From: Arctopsyche grandis
Taxonomy: Eukaryota > Arthropoda > Insecta > Trichoptera > Hydropsychidae
Direction: 5' to 3'
Assembly: GCF_051622035.1 (NCBI RefSeq)
Contig: NC_135357.1
Coordinates: forward strand, 13,661,001-13,725,000
DNA length: 64,000 bases
The position numbers and the translations under genes were made by a program. Under the pieces are notes generated by a model, which saw only the letters and a program-made list of their open reading frames with translations, was not told where the DNA came from and searched no databases. Below, piece by piece: positions 12,001 to 22,150 of the stretch; position 1 is the stretch's first letter; every line of letters begins with the position of its first letter.

Positions 12001-14996
12001 TATTTTCGTAGACTCTCATAGATAGTTTTCAATTCTTTATTTGTAATAATTTTCAATTCTTAAAGTTAACGTTAACAAAATGTAATATTTTCCGATTATA
12101 CACAAACGGTCAATGACCTCGTAACGTTGAATATTATTAGTACACATAACAAATTACGTGCATATACATATGATGTGTATTTACAACACGTATTCTGGGC
12201 GAGGATATGGCGTGCGGCGCGGGCTCGTGAGGACATTGCGTTTGGATCGGAGGGTCCGAGGTTCGATTCCTGGCGCCCGCGGTGAATGAAATCAATTTTT
12301 TTCTCGAATATCGTCAAAATATAAATAATTTAAATTATAATTTTAATTTAATTGAAAATAAACATATAAAAAAAATGGTTAAAAACCTCGCTAAATGAAA
12401 TTATTAAAATAACGTATTTTTATATGGCGAGAAGGAATATTTCAATTAATGTTTAAAAAAAAAGGCGAAATGAAGAATTGGATTTAGCGTGATGTCCGTG
12501 ACCATTAGCTCAATTTAGACCTTTATTCAGGCTATTTGGGTGATCGGTTCGAGTCGCGACAAAGTCGTCTCGTCAAAAAATGAATTTATCGATTTTTATC
12601 GATTCATTCATTATGTTCGGCGAGAGTTAGGACACACACACACACACACACCCACACACACACACACACACATACACACAGATTACCGTCTTTATGTATA
12701 TATATGATATTAGATTTTATTAGTAGGAAAGACTGAAAATGTGTTTCCTAGACGGAAATTTAGCTGTTACTTATTTTCATTTTCGATTTATATTACTAAA
12801 TAAACTGAAATAAAGAATATTTAATTTATATATTTAATTTATATTATTATTAATTTATATTATTTAATTTATATGTATTAAAAAGTACTAATTCCTAGTT
12901 TGAAATAAAATCATCGCTTGTTAAACGGCTAGGATATTACTAAAAAGACGGTTTTTCCGAACAAGTCAGAAAATCGATATTCTCAGATGTATATCTTCTT
13001 CGTTGAATTTTTTTCTATTTTTAATGTGTTTGTTGTGGTGAAATTTTAGCATCCTAGATAAACCACATTTTCAATCAATATATTTTGTTTGCCAATTGTG
13101 TATGTATAATCCTACTCGGTGATTTTTTATTAAAGGGGCACGAAAAGCAGAAAATCAATGTTTGTCTTTTTGTCTGTTCGTCTGTCTGTTTGTCTGTCAT
13201 GTATGTATATGTTCCTATACCATTCAACCGATTGCGATGAAACTTACAGAATTTGTTGTGTATACTTCCTCTATTGTTACTACGTATGTACATAGATAAA
13301 GTAAAAGCAATCGAATAGTTTAATTTGAAAAAAAAAAATGATTAAAATGAATATGTATAACGATTGTGTCGGTTCATTAGCAGCGTCCAACGGAGTTCTA
13401 CGTGATGTGTTTTAACGAAATTTTGCGTTCGATTTTTATTTTTCATATAGGCACATATGTATGTAGGTACTTTCATATAGGTATTTCACTTTTGTTTTTG
13501 CGATGGTTTGCACGAAAAGCGACCGCTTGATGTATGTATGCGAAGGTATATATGTATGTGCGATCCGCCTCCCTAATGAAACACGATTTCCATAAGCTTT
13601 ATATGTAAATGAAGGCGGCCCCCGGCACGAAGGCATTTCGCGGTTTAAAGGTCAAACAAAAAAGTTTCCGATTCGATACGACAGGCGTTCGCAATGTGAA
13701 TAAAAGCGACCCACCGTTTCATTAGACTAATAACGTAATCGCGCCAGATTTATTGGAGCTCAGGGCTCCAGCTCGGCCCTGCGCACCTATCGCCTGACGG
13801 CATCTAAATTTCATGGCGGAATGGCATGATCGTGCTTAATTCGTGGTTAAAATTCCATAACACGGGGTGAACAATCGCCTGAAAAAAATATAACGATCGA
13901 TAGCACTGCTCCTTCAGAATCCGTCATTACGTGTGTAGTTCGAAGATCTTCATGTCTGCCAACATACTGTTCAAACATACATAATTCGTATTTCTTTGAA
14001 AACAAAACGAGATTTTTGAACACATATATGAGCCGTTATATTTAAAAGTGACGGTAGTTCAATTTTCAGTTCTAAAAACACTTTCCGATTGGCTTAATTC
14101 ACAAATTAGTTATCACTTATTTTAATTCGATATGTGCAGAATCTCTGAAATGCAGTATAAACGTATTGCAGGCCATCAGTATAATTGTTAATATTGTTAA
14201 ATGCAAAACATTATATTTAATGTTTTGCGAGATATTTTTCAAAATGAAGAAAAGTAGACTTATGCTACTTTCAATTATAACGGCTCATATACGTATGTTG
14301 CTCAGTATATTTGTAAAAAAACTTTAGATTAAAATTGCCGATATATTTTTAAAATATAAGTTGCCAAAAATTCTTTCATTCTCAGAAATTAAAAATGTTG
14401 CTCATGTAAAACTGAAATACAATAGGCATGTCGTCATTAAAAAGTTATTATTGGGTGGAAAAATTCTTTAAGTTCCTTCTGTTTAAAACTACTACGGATT
14501 GGAATTTACTTTTAGTATATCTAATTACTTATTTGTGTGACTTTTTTTCTTTATAATCTAAAAATACATATAAACTATACTACGTGTACAAAGTAATGAA
14601 AAAATAGGTTCCCGGAAAGATGCACTAAATTGCACTGAAAAGTAGCGCAGTATCGAGAAGTCCTAATTTTCAAAGGCGCTCAAAAATACGTTACGCAATA
14701 GAATTCAATAAAAAAAGTAACATAAATTCCCTTGGATAACATCCAAATACCCCCTAATTCTATTGCGTTAGTTCTCCTAGAGCATCTTTGAAAGTTTAGA
14801 TGTCTCGAAAGTGCAACCATCTCGAGTGCATTTTTATAGTATATTGTTATTTTATATGTAAATAAATAATGAAATGATATTCAATGACAATTTTGTAATT
14901 TTGTCTGTTTTATTTTCAGGTGCAAATATACTACGTGGATTTCAGTTGAGCTTAATTTACAGTTTACTGTTAATCGTTAGCGTGGTGCAAAATTGA
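1214..14996 (+). CDS. EB/EGF-like cysteine-rich protein, C-terminal part, probably GPI-anchored
   Basis: Two exons are visible, 1214-1348 and 14920-14996, joined in phase 1. The first has a TTTCAG acceptor and a GTGAGT donor. It encodes 44 residues with seven cysteines spaced as in EB/EGF-like modules (a core of CSRNSQCYLPDG, then CRNSMCQCKF). The last exon, after TATTTTCAG, encodes 25 residues: a short polar stretch, then a hydrophobic end (LSLIYSLLLIVSVVQN) and a stop at 14994-14996. A cysteine-rich domain followed by a terminal hydrophobic tail with no cytoplasmic residues is the usual layout of a GPI-anchored extracellular protein. The start and earlier exons lie outside the window. AATAAA signals follow near 15069 and 15168. 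The intervening intron is 13.6 kb and loaded with repeats. I do not recognise the orthologue. An ordinary single-pass membrane protein is the main alternative. Confidence 0.75.
2075..2560 (+). pseudogene. piggyBac-like transposase fragment, decayed
   Basis: An acidic, Ser-rich N-terminus (2075-2260, starting MENMYNTDVEYG) is followed, after a stop, by sequence matching the N-terminal core of piggyBac/PGBD transposases: a GRPGIK motif, FLNLLLDQEFYNLVIE, then SNLYAVEIL where the family usually has TNxYA. A second in-frame stop lies between VIE and SNLYA. A later stretch, LTNLKIWLGLLLHMG, matches the following segment of the same domain. The catalytic DDD region is missing, so this is a truncated relic. 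I could not define terminal inverted repeats or TTAA duplications. Confidence 0.7.
2704..2790. repeat. Tandem palindromic repeat around GGTCTAGGC / GCCTAGACC
   Basis: The block GGTCTAGGCCAAGAACTGCC then TAGACCT appears twice in succession with small changes. Each block is itself an imperfect palindrome. It is probably part of a small inverted-repeat element. Confidence 0.7.
2885..3165 (-). mobile_element. Nonautonomous element of the CTAGCTG...ACCCGGCTTCGCTC family
   Basis: Read on the minus strand it begins ACCCGGCTTTGCTCGGTAT near 3150 and ends with AAGTCTCTTTCGAAATTA near 2895. These are the same two ends as the copies at 5830, 7535 and 11693. Its centre holds a short GC-rich block (2997-3047) containing CCTTCGCCCCC hairpins, a small version of the large arrays in the 5.8-9.0 kb copies. 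Confidence 0.7.
3291..3400 (+). mobile_element. tRNA-derived SINE head
   Basis: An A-box-like stretch (TAGACTAGTGGTTAGCATAT) and a B-box (GGTACGATTCCCACC) are spaced about 35 bp apart, followed by CTGTTGGCCAGACC. A reverse-strand copy with the same head is at 38430-38550. Its 3' extent is unclear. It is not a functional tRNA gene because no full cloverleaf can be drawn. Confidence 0.65.
3688..3823. mobile_element. Near-perfect foldback / inverted-repeat element (136 bp)
   Basis: The left arm ATTAAAATGGTAATTATTAA through AAGGCAAGATTC is mirrored by the right arm up to 3823, with about 63-bp arms, few mismatches and a loop of about 10 bp. It has the form of a foldback MITE. Transcribed, it would give a long hairpin RNA. 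The target duplication was not resolved. Confidence 0.8.
3932..4176 (+). mobile_element. Small element with AGTCC(C/A)AGTGT-type ends
   Basis: The left end AGTCCCAGTGTTCACTCTGG and right end TGTACACTTGGATTGTGACT are inverted matches. The interior shares GAACATACTAG and the AGTCAAAA...CTATCTTCAAATA stretch with the element at 44501-45049, so the two belong to one family. Confidence 0.6.
4597..4609 (+). repeat. Run of 13 guanines
   Basis: An uninterrupted G13 tract lies in otherwise AT-rich intron. Length may be unreliable in an assembly. Confidence 0.8.
5000..5160. repeat. Interspersed repeat shared with 44550-44650
   Basis: The stretch ATGCGAAAATTCGAACTCGA through GAATCGATCACTGATCA occurs here and, with few changes, inside the 44.5 kb element. 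It is therefore a separate insertion or a module of a larger family. Confidence 0.6.
5167..5228. repeat. (GT)n microsatellite, interrupted
   Basis: GT dinucleotides run for about 60 bp with a few CT and AT interruptions. Confidence 0.95.
5461..5670 (+). mobile_element. LINE-like 3' tail relic
   Basis: It begins CTAGCTGAACTCGGCATGTG and contains AGTTTCATCGCAATCG followed by GACAGACAAAC-type repeats. This stretch is shared, inverted, with 13080-13290. Such tails are common ends of non-LTR elements in insects; the clade cannot be assigned without the coding part. Confidence 0.45.
6019..6425. repeat. Minisatellite of GGGCTTCGCCC hairpin units (copy 1)
   Basis: About a dozen units of 30-40 bp, each with the palindrome GGGCTTCGCCC, alternate with spacers such as TTAGTTAATGCCTTT and CATGATTAATTGCCGTC. 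Confidence 0.9.
6426..7330. repeat. GC-rich 90-bp minisatellite with 370-bp higher-order repeat (copy 1)
   Basis: The monomer starts ATGAGGCTGGGCCCCCCGGG and recurs at 6438, 6528 and 6618, a 90-bp period. Shortened monomers of about 70 bp are interspersed, and a larger block repeats with a 370-bp offset (6528 versus 6898). Most monomers contain GGCCCCCTTCGGGGCC and GGGGCTGCGCCCC hairpins. Because 90 is a multiple of 3 and the units lack stops, long ORFs appear on both strands. They are artefacts. Confidence 0.9.
7424..7442 (+). promoter_or_regulatory. E-box plus CRE-like palindromes in element tail
   Basis: CACGTG (7424-7429) and TGACGTCA (7435-7442) lie 5 bp apart. The pair is repeated exactly at 8878-8896 in copy 2. 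Whether anything binds there is unknown. Confidence 0.4.
7535..8998 (+). mobile_element. Element copy 2 with GC-rich minisatellites (1.46 kb)
   Basis: It has the same ends and internal order as copy 1 and the same orientation, separated by only 1-4 bp. The CTTCGCCCC array (about 7750-8385) is longer than in copy 1, and the 90-bp GC array (about 8386-8790) is shorter. The tail again holds the CACGTG and TGACGTCA motifs and an ACG run. It ends at an (AT)n run. Confidence 0.75.
8999..9063. repeat. (AT)n microsatellite
   Basis: Uninterrupted AT dinucleotides run directly after the end of element copy 2. Confidence 0.95.
9670..9862 (-). mobile_element. Partial copy of the ACCCGGCTTCGCTC family
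   Basis: On the minus strand, TTCACTCGGTATTTGTAATA and TAAATCGCTTAAACATGGC match the heads of the copies at 5830 and 7535. It lacks the GC-rich core, and its far end is degraded. Confidence 0.55.
9989..10900. mobile_element. Large inverted-repeat element interrupted by a SINE
   Basis: The left end GGTGCTACTTTAGTATGCGG (from about 9998) pairs with the right end CTCATACTAAAGTAGCACC (to about 10893). Inner arms also pair: TTAAATGAATAGGGCCAACC at about 10113 with its inverse at about 10690. The SINE at 10226-10655 sits between the inner arms, so the palindromic element is the older of the two. Confidence 0.7.
10226..10655 (+). mobile_element. Full-length-looking tRNA-derived SINE
   Basis: The tRNA-like head contains TCGGTCGTTAAGC (A box) and GGGTTCGATCC (B box). 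The body follows, and the tail reads GGCCAGGAAGGCGCATTGGG and then an A-rich AAATAAAATAAAA end. It is about 430 bp, nested in the inverted-repeat element at 9989-10900. Confidence 0.75.
11040..11580. other. Complex non-repetitive intronic block, possible regulatory DNA
   Basis: It is moderately GC-balanced, without tandem or dispersed repeats seen elsewhere in the window, and flanked by elements on both sides. No ORF of note. Conserved intronic enhancers often look like this, but nothing here proves it. Confidence 0.3.
11693..11916 (+). mobile_element. Short copy of the ACCCGGCTTCGCTC family
   Basis: Head CTAGTTGTTTTACCCAGCTT, tail AAGTCTCTTTCGAAATTATA. At about 222 bp it shows the family without any GC-rich core, which helps define the ends. 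Confidence 0.7.
12195..12330 (+). mobile_element. tRNA-like SINE head
   Basis: A strong B box (GAGGTTCGATTCCTGG) follows a GC-rich tRNA-like stretch, then GTGAATGAAATC. The A box is weak. Confidence 0.5.
12476..12600 (+). mobile_element. Second tRNA-like SINE head
   Basis: GACCATTAGCTCAATTTAGA (A-box-like) and GATCGGTTCGAGTCGCG (B-box-like) are spaced as in tRNA-derived SINEs. It is decayed. Confidence 0.4.
12632..12680. repeat. (CA)n microsatellite
   Basis: CA dinucleotides with two short interruptions. Confidence 0.95.
13080..13290 (-). mobile_element. LINE-like 3' tail relic, inverted copy
   Basis: On the minus strand it carries AGTTTCATCGCAATCGGTTG and GACAGACAAACAGACAGACG, the same blocks as 5461-5670, followed by TCACCGAGTAGGATTATACA. 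Confidence 0.5.
13360..13960. other. Non-repetitive intronic block, possible regulatory DNA
   Basis: Complex sequence with several TAAT cores and no repeat structure, unlike its surroundings. No coding potential beyond chance ORFs. A conserved noncoding element is possible but unproven. Confidence 0.3.
14029..14287. mobile_element. MITE with TGAGCCGTTATA terminal inverted repeats
   Basis: The left end TGAGCCGTTATATTTAAAAG mirrors the right end CTTTCAATTATAACGGCTCA. TATA flanks both sides (14025-14028, 14288-14291). At 259 bp with a TA-type target, a Tc1/mariner-like origin is possible. Confidence 0.75.
14607..14836. mobile_element. MITE of the GGTKMCCGGAAARATGCACT family
   Basis: It starts GGTTCCCGGAAAGATGCACT and ends near CTCGAGTGCATTTTTA. 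It is the same element, in the opposite orientation, as 49679-49908. The right terminus is degraded here. Confidence 0.7.
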
Positions 14997-15225
14997 TTCG
15001 ACCCAAAATTATATATATTAAATAATTAGCGAAAACGAATAGTATTAAATACATAAACATTGTAAATAATAAAATAAGAATATTTATTGATAATAATCAT
15101 TATATATTTTTGGATGCGCTTTTATGTACGTATAATAAAATGTATTTATATTATAGTATATTTTGAGTAAATAAAATTATTAAACACTATTTATTATATT
15201 TTACTCGTGTGTGTTTTATCATAAA

Positions 15226-18200
15226 TTACTTCCAAAATGCATCATCTTCATCAGAATCCTTAGGTACCGATATGTGAGAATTATTGCTGATTTCTATACT
15301 AGTCGATAAGATTAATTCATTAGATGTTGGGGAACCGATAGATGACTGATGCTCTCCAAATTCAATATTATTTTGATCATTTCCTTGATCTTCTTTAAGA
15401 TAATCAATTTTATCATCTAACTCTTTTTTGTCATCAAAATCACTTTTTAATTTTGAAATAGGCTCTTGAGTATTATCGATTAACATTCCACTCGGATCTT
15501 CATTCCTTGATAATCGATCCTGTTTGTCTGAGACATCATCTGATGGTCTGTTTATATTTTCAACGTGATTATCATTTAATAAATTGTGGTCATCTCCAAT
15601 CGTAATATCTTTAATTCCTTGTAAAATTATTTTAGAATTATCGTGACTCGATCCTTGTTCAGTTTCTGATTTTATATTTTTATTTAAATCATTTACAATT
15701 TCATGACTACTGCTAGATTGACTATCATTCACATTTTCCAAATAATTTATTTTCTCTATTACATTATCTTGGAAATCTTTCTTGTTAATTAAAGGATTTA
15801 ACTGAATGGAAGATAAGGTTTCAACATTATTCGTATCGAATGTATCAGATATTTTATTAAATTCCTCACTGTCTAACTTCCTTACTTCATCAATATTTTT
15901 GAAAATAGTCTCAGAATTATTTATATTATTTTCATTTGATAACACGTGCAACGAATCATTATGTTTTGGTGAAACAACATTTTGAATATTACTACTATCA
16001 TTTTTAATATGGATTATTTCATCAGTAGCCTTAACACAATCACCATTACTGGTTGCTATGAATACAGTTAAATTTTCATTCGAATGATTCTCATGATTTC
16101 CTTCCTGAGATGAATATTTATTATTATCAATTTTAATCACTTGTATATTATTGTCGGTCCCACTTTGTGTTAAATCATTCAAAATAGGCGAGGATCGCTT
16201 ATTATCATGCTTAAAAATATCTTCAATATCATTATTACATTTGTTTTTATAGCTATTGACAGAAAAAGTTTTATTTTTAATTAATTCTATGTTTGAATCA
16301 GTTTTAGTTGAAGATGAATTAATGTTTTTCAAATTTAATTTAGCCCATTTCCGAACATTTGTCTTAATTTTTGAATTTGTATCTATTGATTCATGTGTGG
16401 GTCGTGACAGATTTTTTTTGTCGATTTTATCACTGAGCACTGTATGAGTTTGAGTGCACGAATCCAAAGGTTCATTACAAATAACAGGCACTAAATCTTC
16501 ATCCGAAATTTTAAGGTCATCATCCATATTGTTGCCAAGTGCATTTGTCTTGTTTAAAGTTAATTGCTGTCGATTTTTAGAACTAGATAAACATTGTGGG
16601 GCTTGAAATTGATATTTTCTTTTATAAATTTCTTCTTTGGCAGATAAATGATCACCTAATAATTTTGAAGAAAGGTGTTTATGCGAATATCTAGTTCTAG
16701 GTGTATCTAATGGGGCAAAATTGTTGATATCGTTCAAAGAGCCTTTTTTATTAGTGATAAATCGCTGCTTTAATATATTCGCAAAAGCTCTTGGATTTTT
16801 AGAATTATACATGTTAATATCTTTCGAAATGGCAATGTAATTTTGAAGTATATCCCTGTCAAAACTCATTAGATGACCTTGGGCTCTTTCGGTGTTTAGA
16901 TGAGTACTATTCACATAATCCATTGAATAATGTGAGTCGAAAGATTGTTCTATAAAAAATCAATTTGCTTTTCAGGATTAAAAATCAAAATAAAAATAAA
17001 TTCATATGGAAAAAAATGTTTAAAATTTTCATTGTACTACCTCTTGTTTGATATTTCTCTCTCGATATTCTAATATCCTTCAAATGCTTCAACAGCAAAG
17101 AAGATGAAGATGCTGACAATGTGGTTTTTTCCAAGTTTTCATTTTTATTTGTAATATTGGAAATTTTCAGTTTAGAATCATCAATTTGTCGAAGTTTAAA
17201 TGCCTTGTACGACTTGTCCAATTCTTCTCCCTCGCGCTCCAATCTGAAAATAGCATACTCATATACATAGATAATTTCATTATGGTATTTAATAAACATA
17301 CAAAAATGGTATATTGAATGACGTATACTTACAATTTTAACGTTTCCTTAATTTTTTCCAATCCTTTATCAGTAAATTTGTAATCTGTTTTTTTGGGTTT
17401 TTCTTTTCTTTCATATTTATCCTCATTATTCAAAAAGCTTCTAAAAATACAGACAGGTTTTCATTATTGTATATTAATATTATTGTTAAACTAAATTAAA
17501 AAAAAATGATTTCTAATATAAAACCTGGATTTTTTCAATGTTAGTCCCTCCTGCTCAAATGGTGATTTACAATTTGCGTCAATCACTTTTTCCAATTGCA
17601 ACAACTGATTGGACAATTCTTGAGCCTCGATACGAGCTTCGCTCACTTCTTTGCACATAGACGCGTGTTTCTTCAACAACTCCTTGATGTGATTTTGTTG
17701 CTAATCAAATATAAATAATCGCTTAATACATAATTGGTGATCACATTTTCATTCATCTTTAGCATCTTTTTGTACGTACCTGTTGACTATGGGATTTGAG
17801 TGAAACATTTTCACTCTGCAAATTTTTAAGTAGGTTTTGTAAAGAAGTAACAATTTGGATTCGATTTGAAGACGACTCTTTTTTATTGTATTCTGCAAAT
17901 TTTGTTTGAATTTCAAAACTACCATATTTACTTGGTAATTCACTTTCACTTGGCAACATTTCACTTGAATTGGTTTTGTCATTTTCTCCAGATGTTTGAT
18001 CTGAATTCATATGCATCGATGACTGATTCAATAACGATTGCGCTGTTGGTGATTTTTGAATGTTTTTTCTGCACAGTGAACAAACTTTATTTTGAAAATT
18101 GGGCGATTTCAATTCAGTTTGGCATTCAACTGAAGATGTTGTAATTTTTATATTTATTGATTTTTCTATTTCCATTATTTTTTTGTCATCTGTTGAGTAT

Positions 18201-20134
18201 ACTCCTTCCGATGAAGTAATTAAATTGTTATCAATTTGACATGCCACTGCATTTGTTTGTACCATAAGAGTTTGAGTAACTTTATTTGTAAACTTTTTAA
18301 TCTGAGAACCAAATCTCTTATTTTCTGGGTCGATTGATTCATTTATTCCTGAGATTTGGGAAGAAAAATCATTTTTTTCTTTAAATACGTTTTGAGTATT
18401 TAAAGAAAATAGCTTATGATCCAACATGTTCTCCTGAAAATAAATGTGATATTTTGTGCGTTATGATGTCTTTGAAACGTGATCTTTGCTGTAAGTTTAA
18501 AATGTTGTAATAAAGAAAATATTCACAACCTTCTTCCGTAGTCGAGAAGATTGGTGTTGAACTGCTTTAATAGCTGCCTCCAGGGATGCTTGCTGCAATT
18601 CCATCAAAACTGATGAATTCATAGTTTTACTTTGAGCTACACTTCTGAAAAACAACAACACTTTTCAAATTGCAAATTATGTGAATATTTCTTAAATAGA
18701 AATAATTTCAAAAAACCTATATTCATCGAAAAGTTTTTTTCTCTCAATTTCAAGATCTTTCTGTAAATTCCTTTCAATTTCTATTTCTTTTAAGCGTTCT
18801 TTTTCCTGCACCCTCTGAAATTCAACCTCAAATTCTTTTAATAAATTATTTTGATAATCAATTTCCCGTTGTCTTAATTTCTCTCTTTCTTTTTTAAGTT
18901 TAAACGTCATTTCAGTTTCAATGCTTTTTAAATGATTTATGTATTTTTTTCGTTCATTCTTCTTAATAATTTCCAGCTCTTGATCAAATGCTATTTGCAT
19001 TTTTTGATGTAACTACATATTGCAACAATAAAAAAATCGATTTGAAGACAATTTCCATAGATAAAAATTCAAAACACCACAAATAAAAATATATACATAT
19101 ATATACCTCATGTGCTGTTTGATTTGACATTGTATTTTCTTTAAAATCAGTATAAAGGAGATTGATTTCATCTGTTGTTTGAGTTATTTTGGTTTGGTAA
19201 GGTTGCTTTTGCACATCATTGACACCTAGAAGGATACCATATTCAGATCAACATGTTCAAAAATATTTATTTTTTTATATATGTATAATCATTGATTGGA
19301 TTACGAATATTATTTACCTTTAAAATGTTTTTCTTTGCTCATCTCATTTGCTAATGTTGACATTGACCGAATCAAACATATTATTAACGTATCTTTTGAC
19401 TTTGGGGCATTGTAATGTTCAAATATTTCTTGAACTTCACGAAAATCTTTCGAAAATCCTTAAAAATATTTTTAAAACCCTATGCATCACAGTTTACAAA
19501 ATTATATCTAAAATGGTATTAATATATGTATAATTACCAAGAGTTTCTAAAATATCACAAACGTCTTCATCTAAAAATTTAAAAACGGCATCTTTGCGAT
19601 CATCACATTCTGGTTTTGCAAAATTATGAGGTATTTGCTCAGGTAATATTGAAAGGGTGGGATCTTCCATACTAAATATCGACAATGCATATTGATATCC
19701 CTTGTAAAGTAAATATACATTTAGTCAATAATAATGAAAATTGAAAATAGTATTATATCAATTTTACATTGAATAACCATAAAAATAATCAACCTGTTGC
19801 AATAAATATTCGGCTATTAGTAAATTAATCGCTTTATACTTGGGCGAAAGACTGCGTTTAGACTTCTGATTGCTGGAAACTATTTGACCTGGGAAATGCA
19901 AAATTTATAAACACTGTTTAACAATAGAAACTCGAAATATTTCAGGTTAGGAATTTATTTACCAATTTCTGAGGCTTTCAAAACATCAATCATCTGACGG
20001 CGTAAATGTGTCTTCATCTCCGAAAATATTCCTTTTTCTTCTAACCAAGTCCATAATTTTCTTTGAAACTCTTCCGGAGTCATATTTTCAATACTTTCAC
20101 TATTATTTTCGATCATATTCACGAAATTTGTCAT
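15226..20134 (-). CDS. OFD1: OFD1-like LisH/coiled-coil centriole protein
   Basis: Twelve coding exons join in phase: 20134-19963, 19888-19794, 19700-19538, 19458-19318, 19225-19107, 19012-18717, 18644-18530, 18433-17780, 17700-17525, 17440-17333, 17243-17041, 16949-15226, giving about 1,321 residues. The N-terminus (FQRKLWTWLEEKGIFSEMK, then HLRRQMIDVL) matches the segment before the LisH domain in OFD1. The LisH motif (KAINLLIAEYLLQQ, then GYQYALSIFS) spans residues about 74-100. Strong coiled coils lie at about 231-330, rich in Lys/Glu/Arg. The last exon is one 574-residue Asp/Asn/Ser-rich stretch predicted to be disordered, ending DEDDAFWK. OFD1 proteins act at distal centrioles and centriolar satellites and are needed for cilia. 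The ATG chosen (20134) is the first in-frame one; an ATG 8 nt upstream is out of frame. Overlaps no neighbour and is tail-to-tail with the EB gene, 230 bp apart. Another LisH coiled-coil protein is the main alternative. Confidence 0.82.
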
Positions 20135-20353
20135 TTTCCCATTCAACTAGGCTTTATTATCCTTTCTACTTCATAAAACGACATTCACAAAAAGTTTTCG
20201 TGGCTTTACTAAGTTTTGTTATGTGGTTACTTAGCAACGGTAGCATTTATCGACTGAACATAACCATACATTTCACCGACCATTACTCACTCATAAATCC
20301 TTTTTATCCATACTGTAGTAAAATAATAATTTACACCTAACCAAATATTTTTC

Positions 20354-20708
20354 CGGTCTCCCCCACGAGACCGAAAGTGAAACGCCCGAAAACGCAAATA
20401 TCGGAAGGCAAAGATCGAAAATCGAAAGATCTCAAGTCGAAAAATCAAAAAAATAGGGTGCATGGTAAACGGTACTATGTATATATAATATATGTATATG
20501 AGTGGCATGCGGTGAAATTATCTCTTTTTGTCATACAGCCTTGTTTAATGTGCGCGCGCAGAATACGGGAGGAAAAGCCTGTTCCTCTTGTATCCTGCTT
20601 GCGCAAATCAAGTGAGTATGTACGACGGGGGGACACCCTTTTTTTATCTTTCAATTTTCGATCTTTGCGTTTTCGGGCGTTTCACTTTCGGTCCCGTGAG
20701 GTAGACCC
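20354..20708. mobile_element. Mutator-like nonautonomous element with 9-bp target duplication
   Basis: Long inverted ends include ACCGAAAGTGAAACGCCCGA and AAACGCAAAGATCGAAAAT-type sequence, about 60 bp per arm with mismatches. ATATTTTTC flanks both sides exactly (20345-20353 and 20709-20717). Long TIRs plus a 9-bp duplication point to the Mutator superfamily. No transposase. The unpaired middle is about 200 bp. Confidence 0.75.
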
Positions 20709-21139
20709 ATATTTTTCATATTTAAATCTTAGTTATTAACCTAAAATAATAAATTTTCAAGAATTTGGAATACATGTATTCGAATACTCAATACATATAT
20801 ATTGTAATTTTTAATTACTATACTTTAGTGGTTAGTGTTTCACTATTTAATTGAGTCAATGATAAGTCAGATTTTTTTTATTATTTTGTACAGATAAAAA
20901 CCCATTTCAGTAAATCATATAATATAAATAATAATAATAAAAGAAAACAGTATCATCATATAATTAACCTTAAATAATACTCTTATACTTGAAATATAAC
21001 AAACTCGGATTGGTTCATTTTAAATAAAATTCATTAAGGTTAAAACTTATTTATTTGCACAAATATACAAAATACATGAGAAAAAATAAGGATTATATAT
21101 ATAAATTATATATTTACATACATATGAATGTTCATATGA

Positions 21140-22150
21140 TTGTGTGAAGTGGGAGTGCATGTGGAGGGTTCTTATAGAAATGGGTTTTCTGGCACACCTC
21201 GTAAATCTGTCTATATCAGGACAATTTTACATTAACAATCGTAAACAAGCTGTTAACGTCAAAACTTCAAATCCACAAGGGTGCATTTTGTCTCCAATGC
21301 TGTTCAATATATTTTTTCCCTTAATGCAACGGGAAGTACATAATGAGAAGGCCGCTTGATGATTGGGGAGGGAGGAGCAAAAATTGGGGGTAAAAGCATA
21401 TCTAATCTTAGATACGCTGATAATACCACTCTCATAGCCAACTCTGAAGAGGAAATAGCGGATCTGCACTGTCGTCTGCAACGTGATAGCAGAATACTAA
21501 GACTCGAGATGAACAAAGCGAAAACTAAAATTATGATGGTGGATCAGAATGCTCTATCTAATCTGAAAGTCGTACACGGATTAATTTACATCGGATTAAC
21601 GTTATTGAACGACGGAGGGCGCGAGACTGAAATAAAACACCGGATAGGCATGGCGAAAAGTTCAATGTCGAAACTGAGCAAAATTTCCAAAGACCAGAGC
21701 ATCACCGTGTCTACAAAAATGCGTCTGGTCTTCCCCGTATTCCTATATGGAAGGTGCGAGCTTGAGAAAGGTAGAGAATAAACACTTGAAATAATTACAA
21801 TAAGAAATATGCATCGGCAGTGAGATGCTGGTGCTGGAGACGGATGCTTAGGATCCCCTGAACAGCGATAATAATCAATGCCACCATTCTGCAAGAGCTG
21901 GGGGTCAGCGATAGATTATCGTACATCTGTTTGAGGCGTGACCAGGATAAACGGAAAAAATTGGTTGTTCTGGGAAGCGTTGAGTAAAAACGGGGGAAGA
22001 GGAAGATCCCTAACGGTATGGAGTAACCAGGTCAGGGCTGCTACTAGGAAAACTGCAGTTTAGTAACTGCGAACTGCGGGATGTCGAGAGGACTGGAAGA
22101 CCACAATGAGCCGCATTGTGGAAGCCAGAAGACAGTAAAGTCACAACTCT
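21140..22150 (+). pseudogene. Decayed LINE (RTE-like) reverse transcriptase, 3' part
   Basis: Conserved RT blocks are visible: NPQGCILSPMLFNIF, then in another frame NLRYADNTTLIANSEEEI (the YADD motif reads YADN) and LEMNKAKTKIMMV. Further on come LRIP-, ILQELGVSDRLSYICLRR- and KRGKRK-like stretches seen at the C-terminus of insect endonuclease-reverse transcriptases. At least two frame changes and several stops interrupt it: one frameshift at about 21359, between LFNIF and NLRYAD, and a stop at 21779. The 5' endonuclease region is missing. Not functional. Confidence 0.8.

Noticed and set aside
3291-12600. Possible tRNA genes at the A/B-box pairs
   Set aside because: Cloverleafs cannot be completed, and the heads are followed by SINE bodies.
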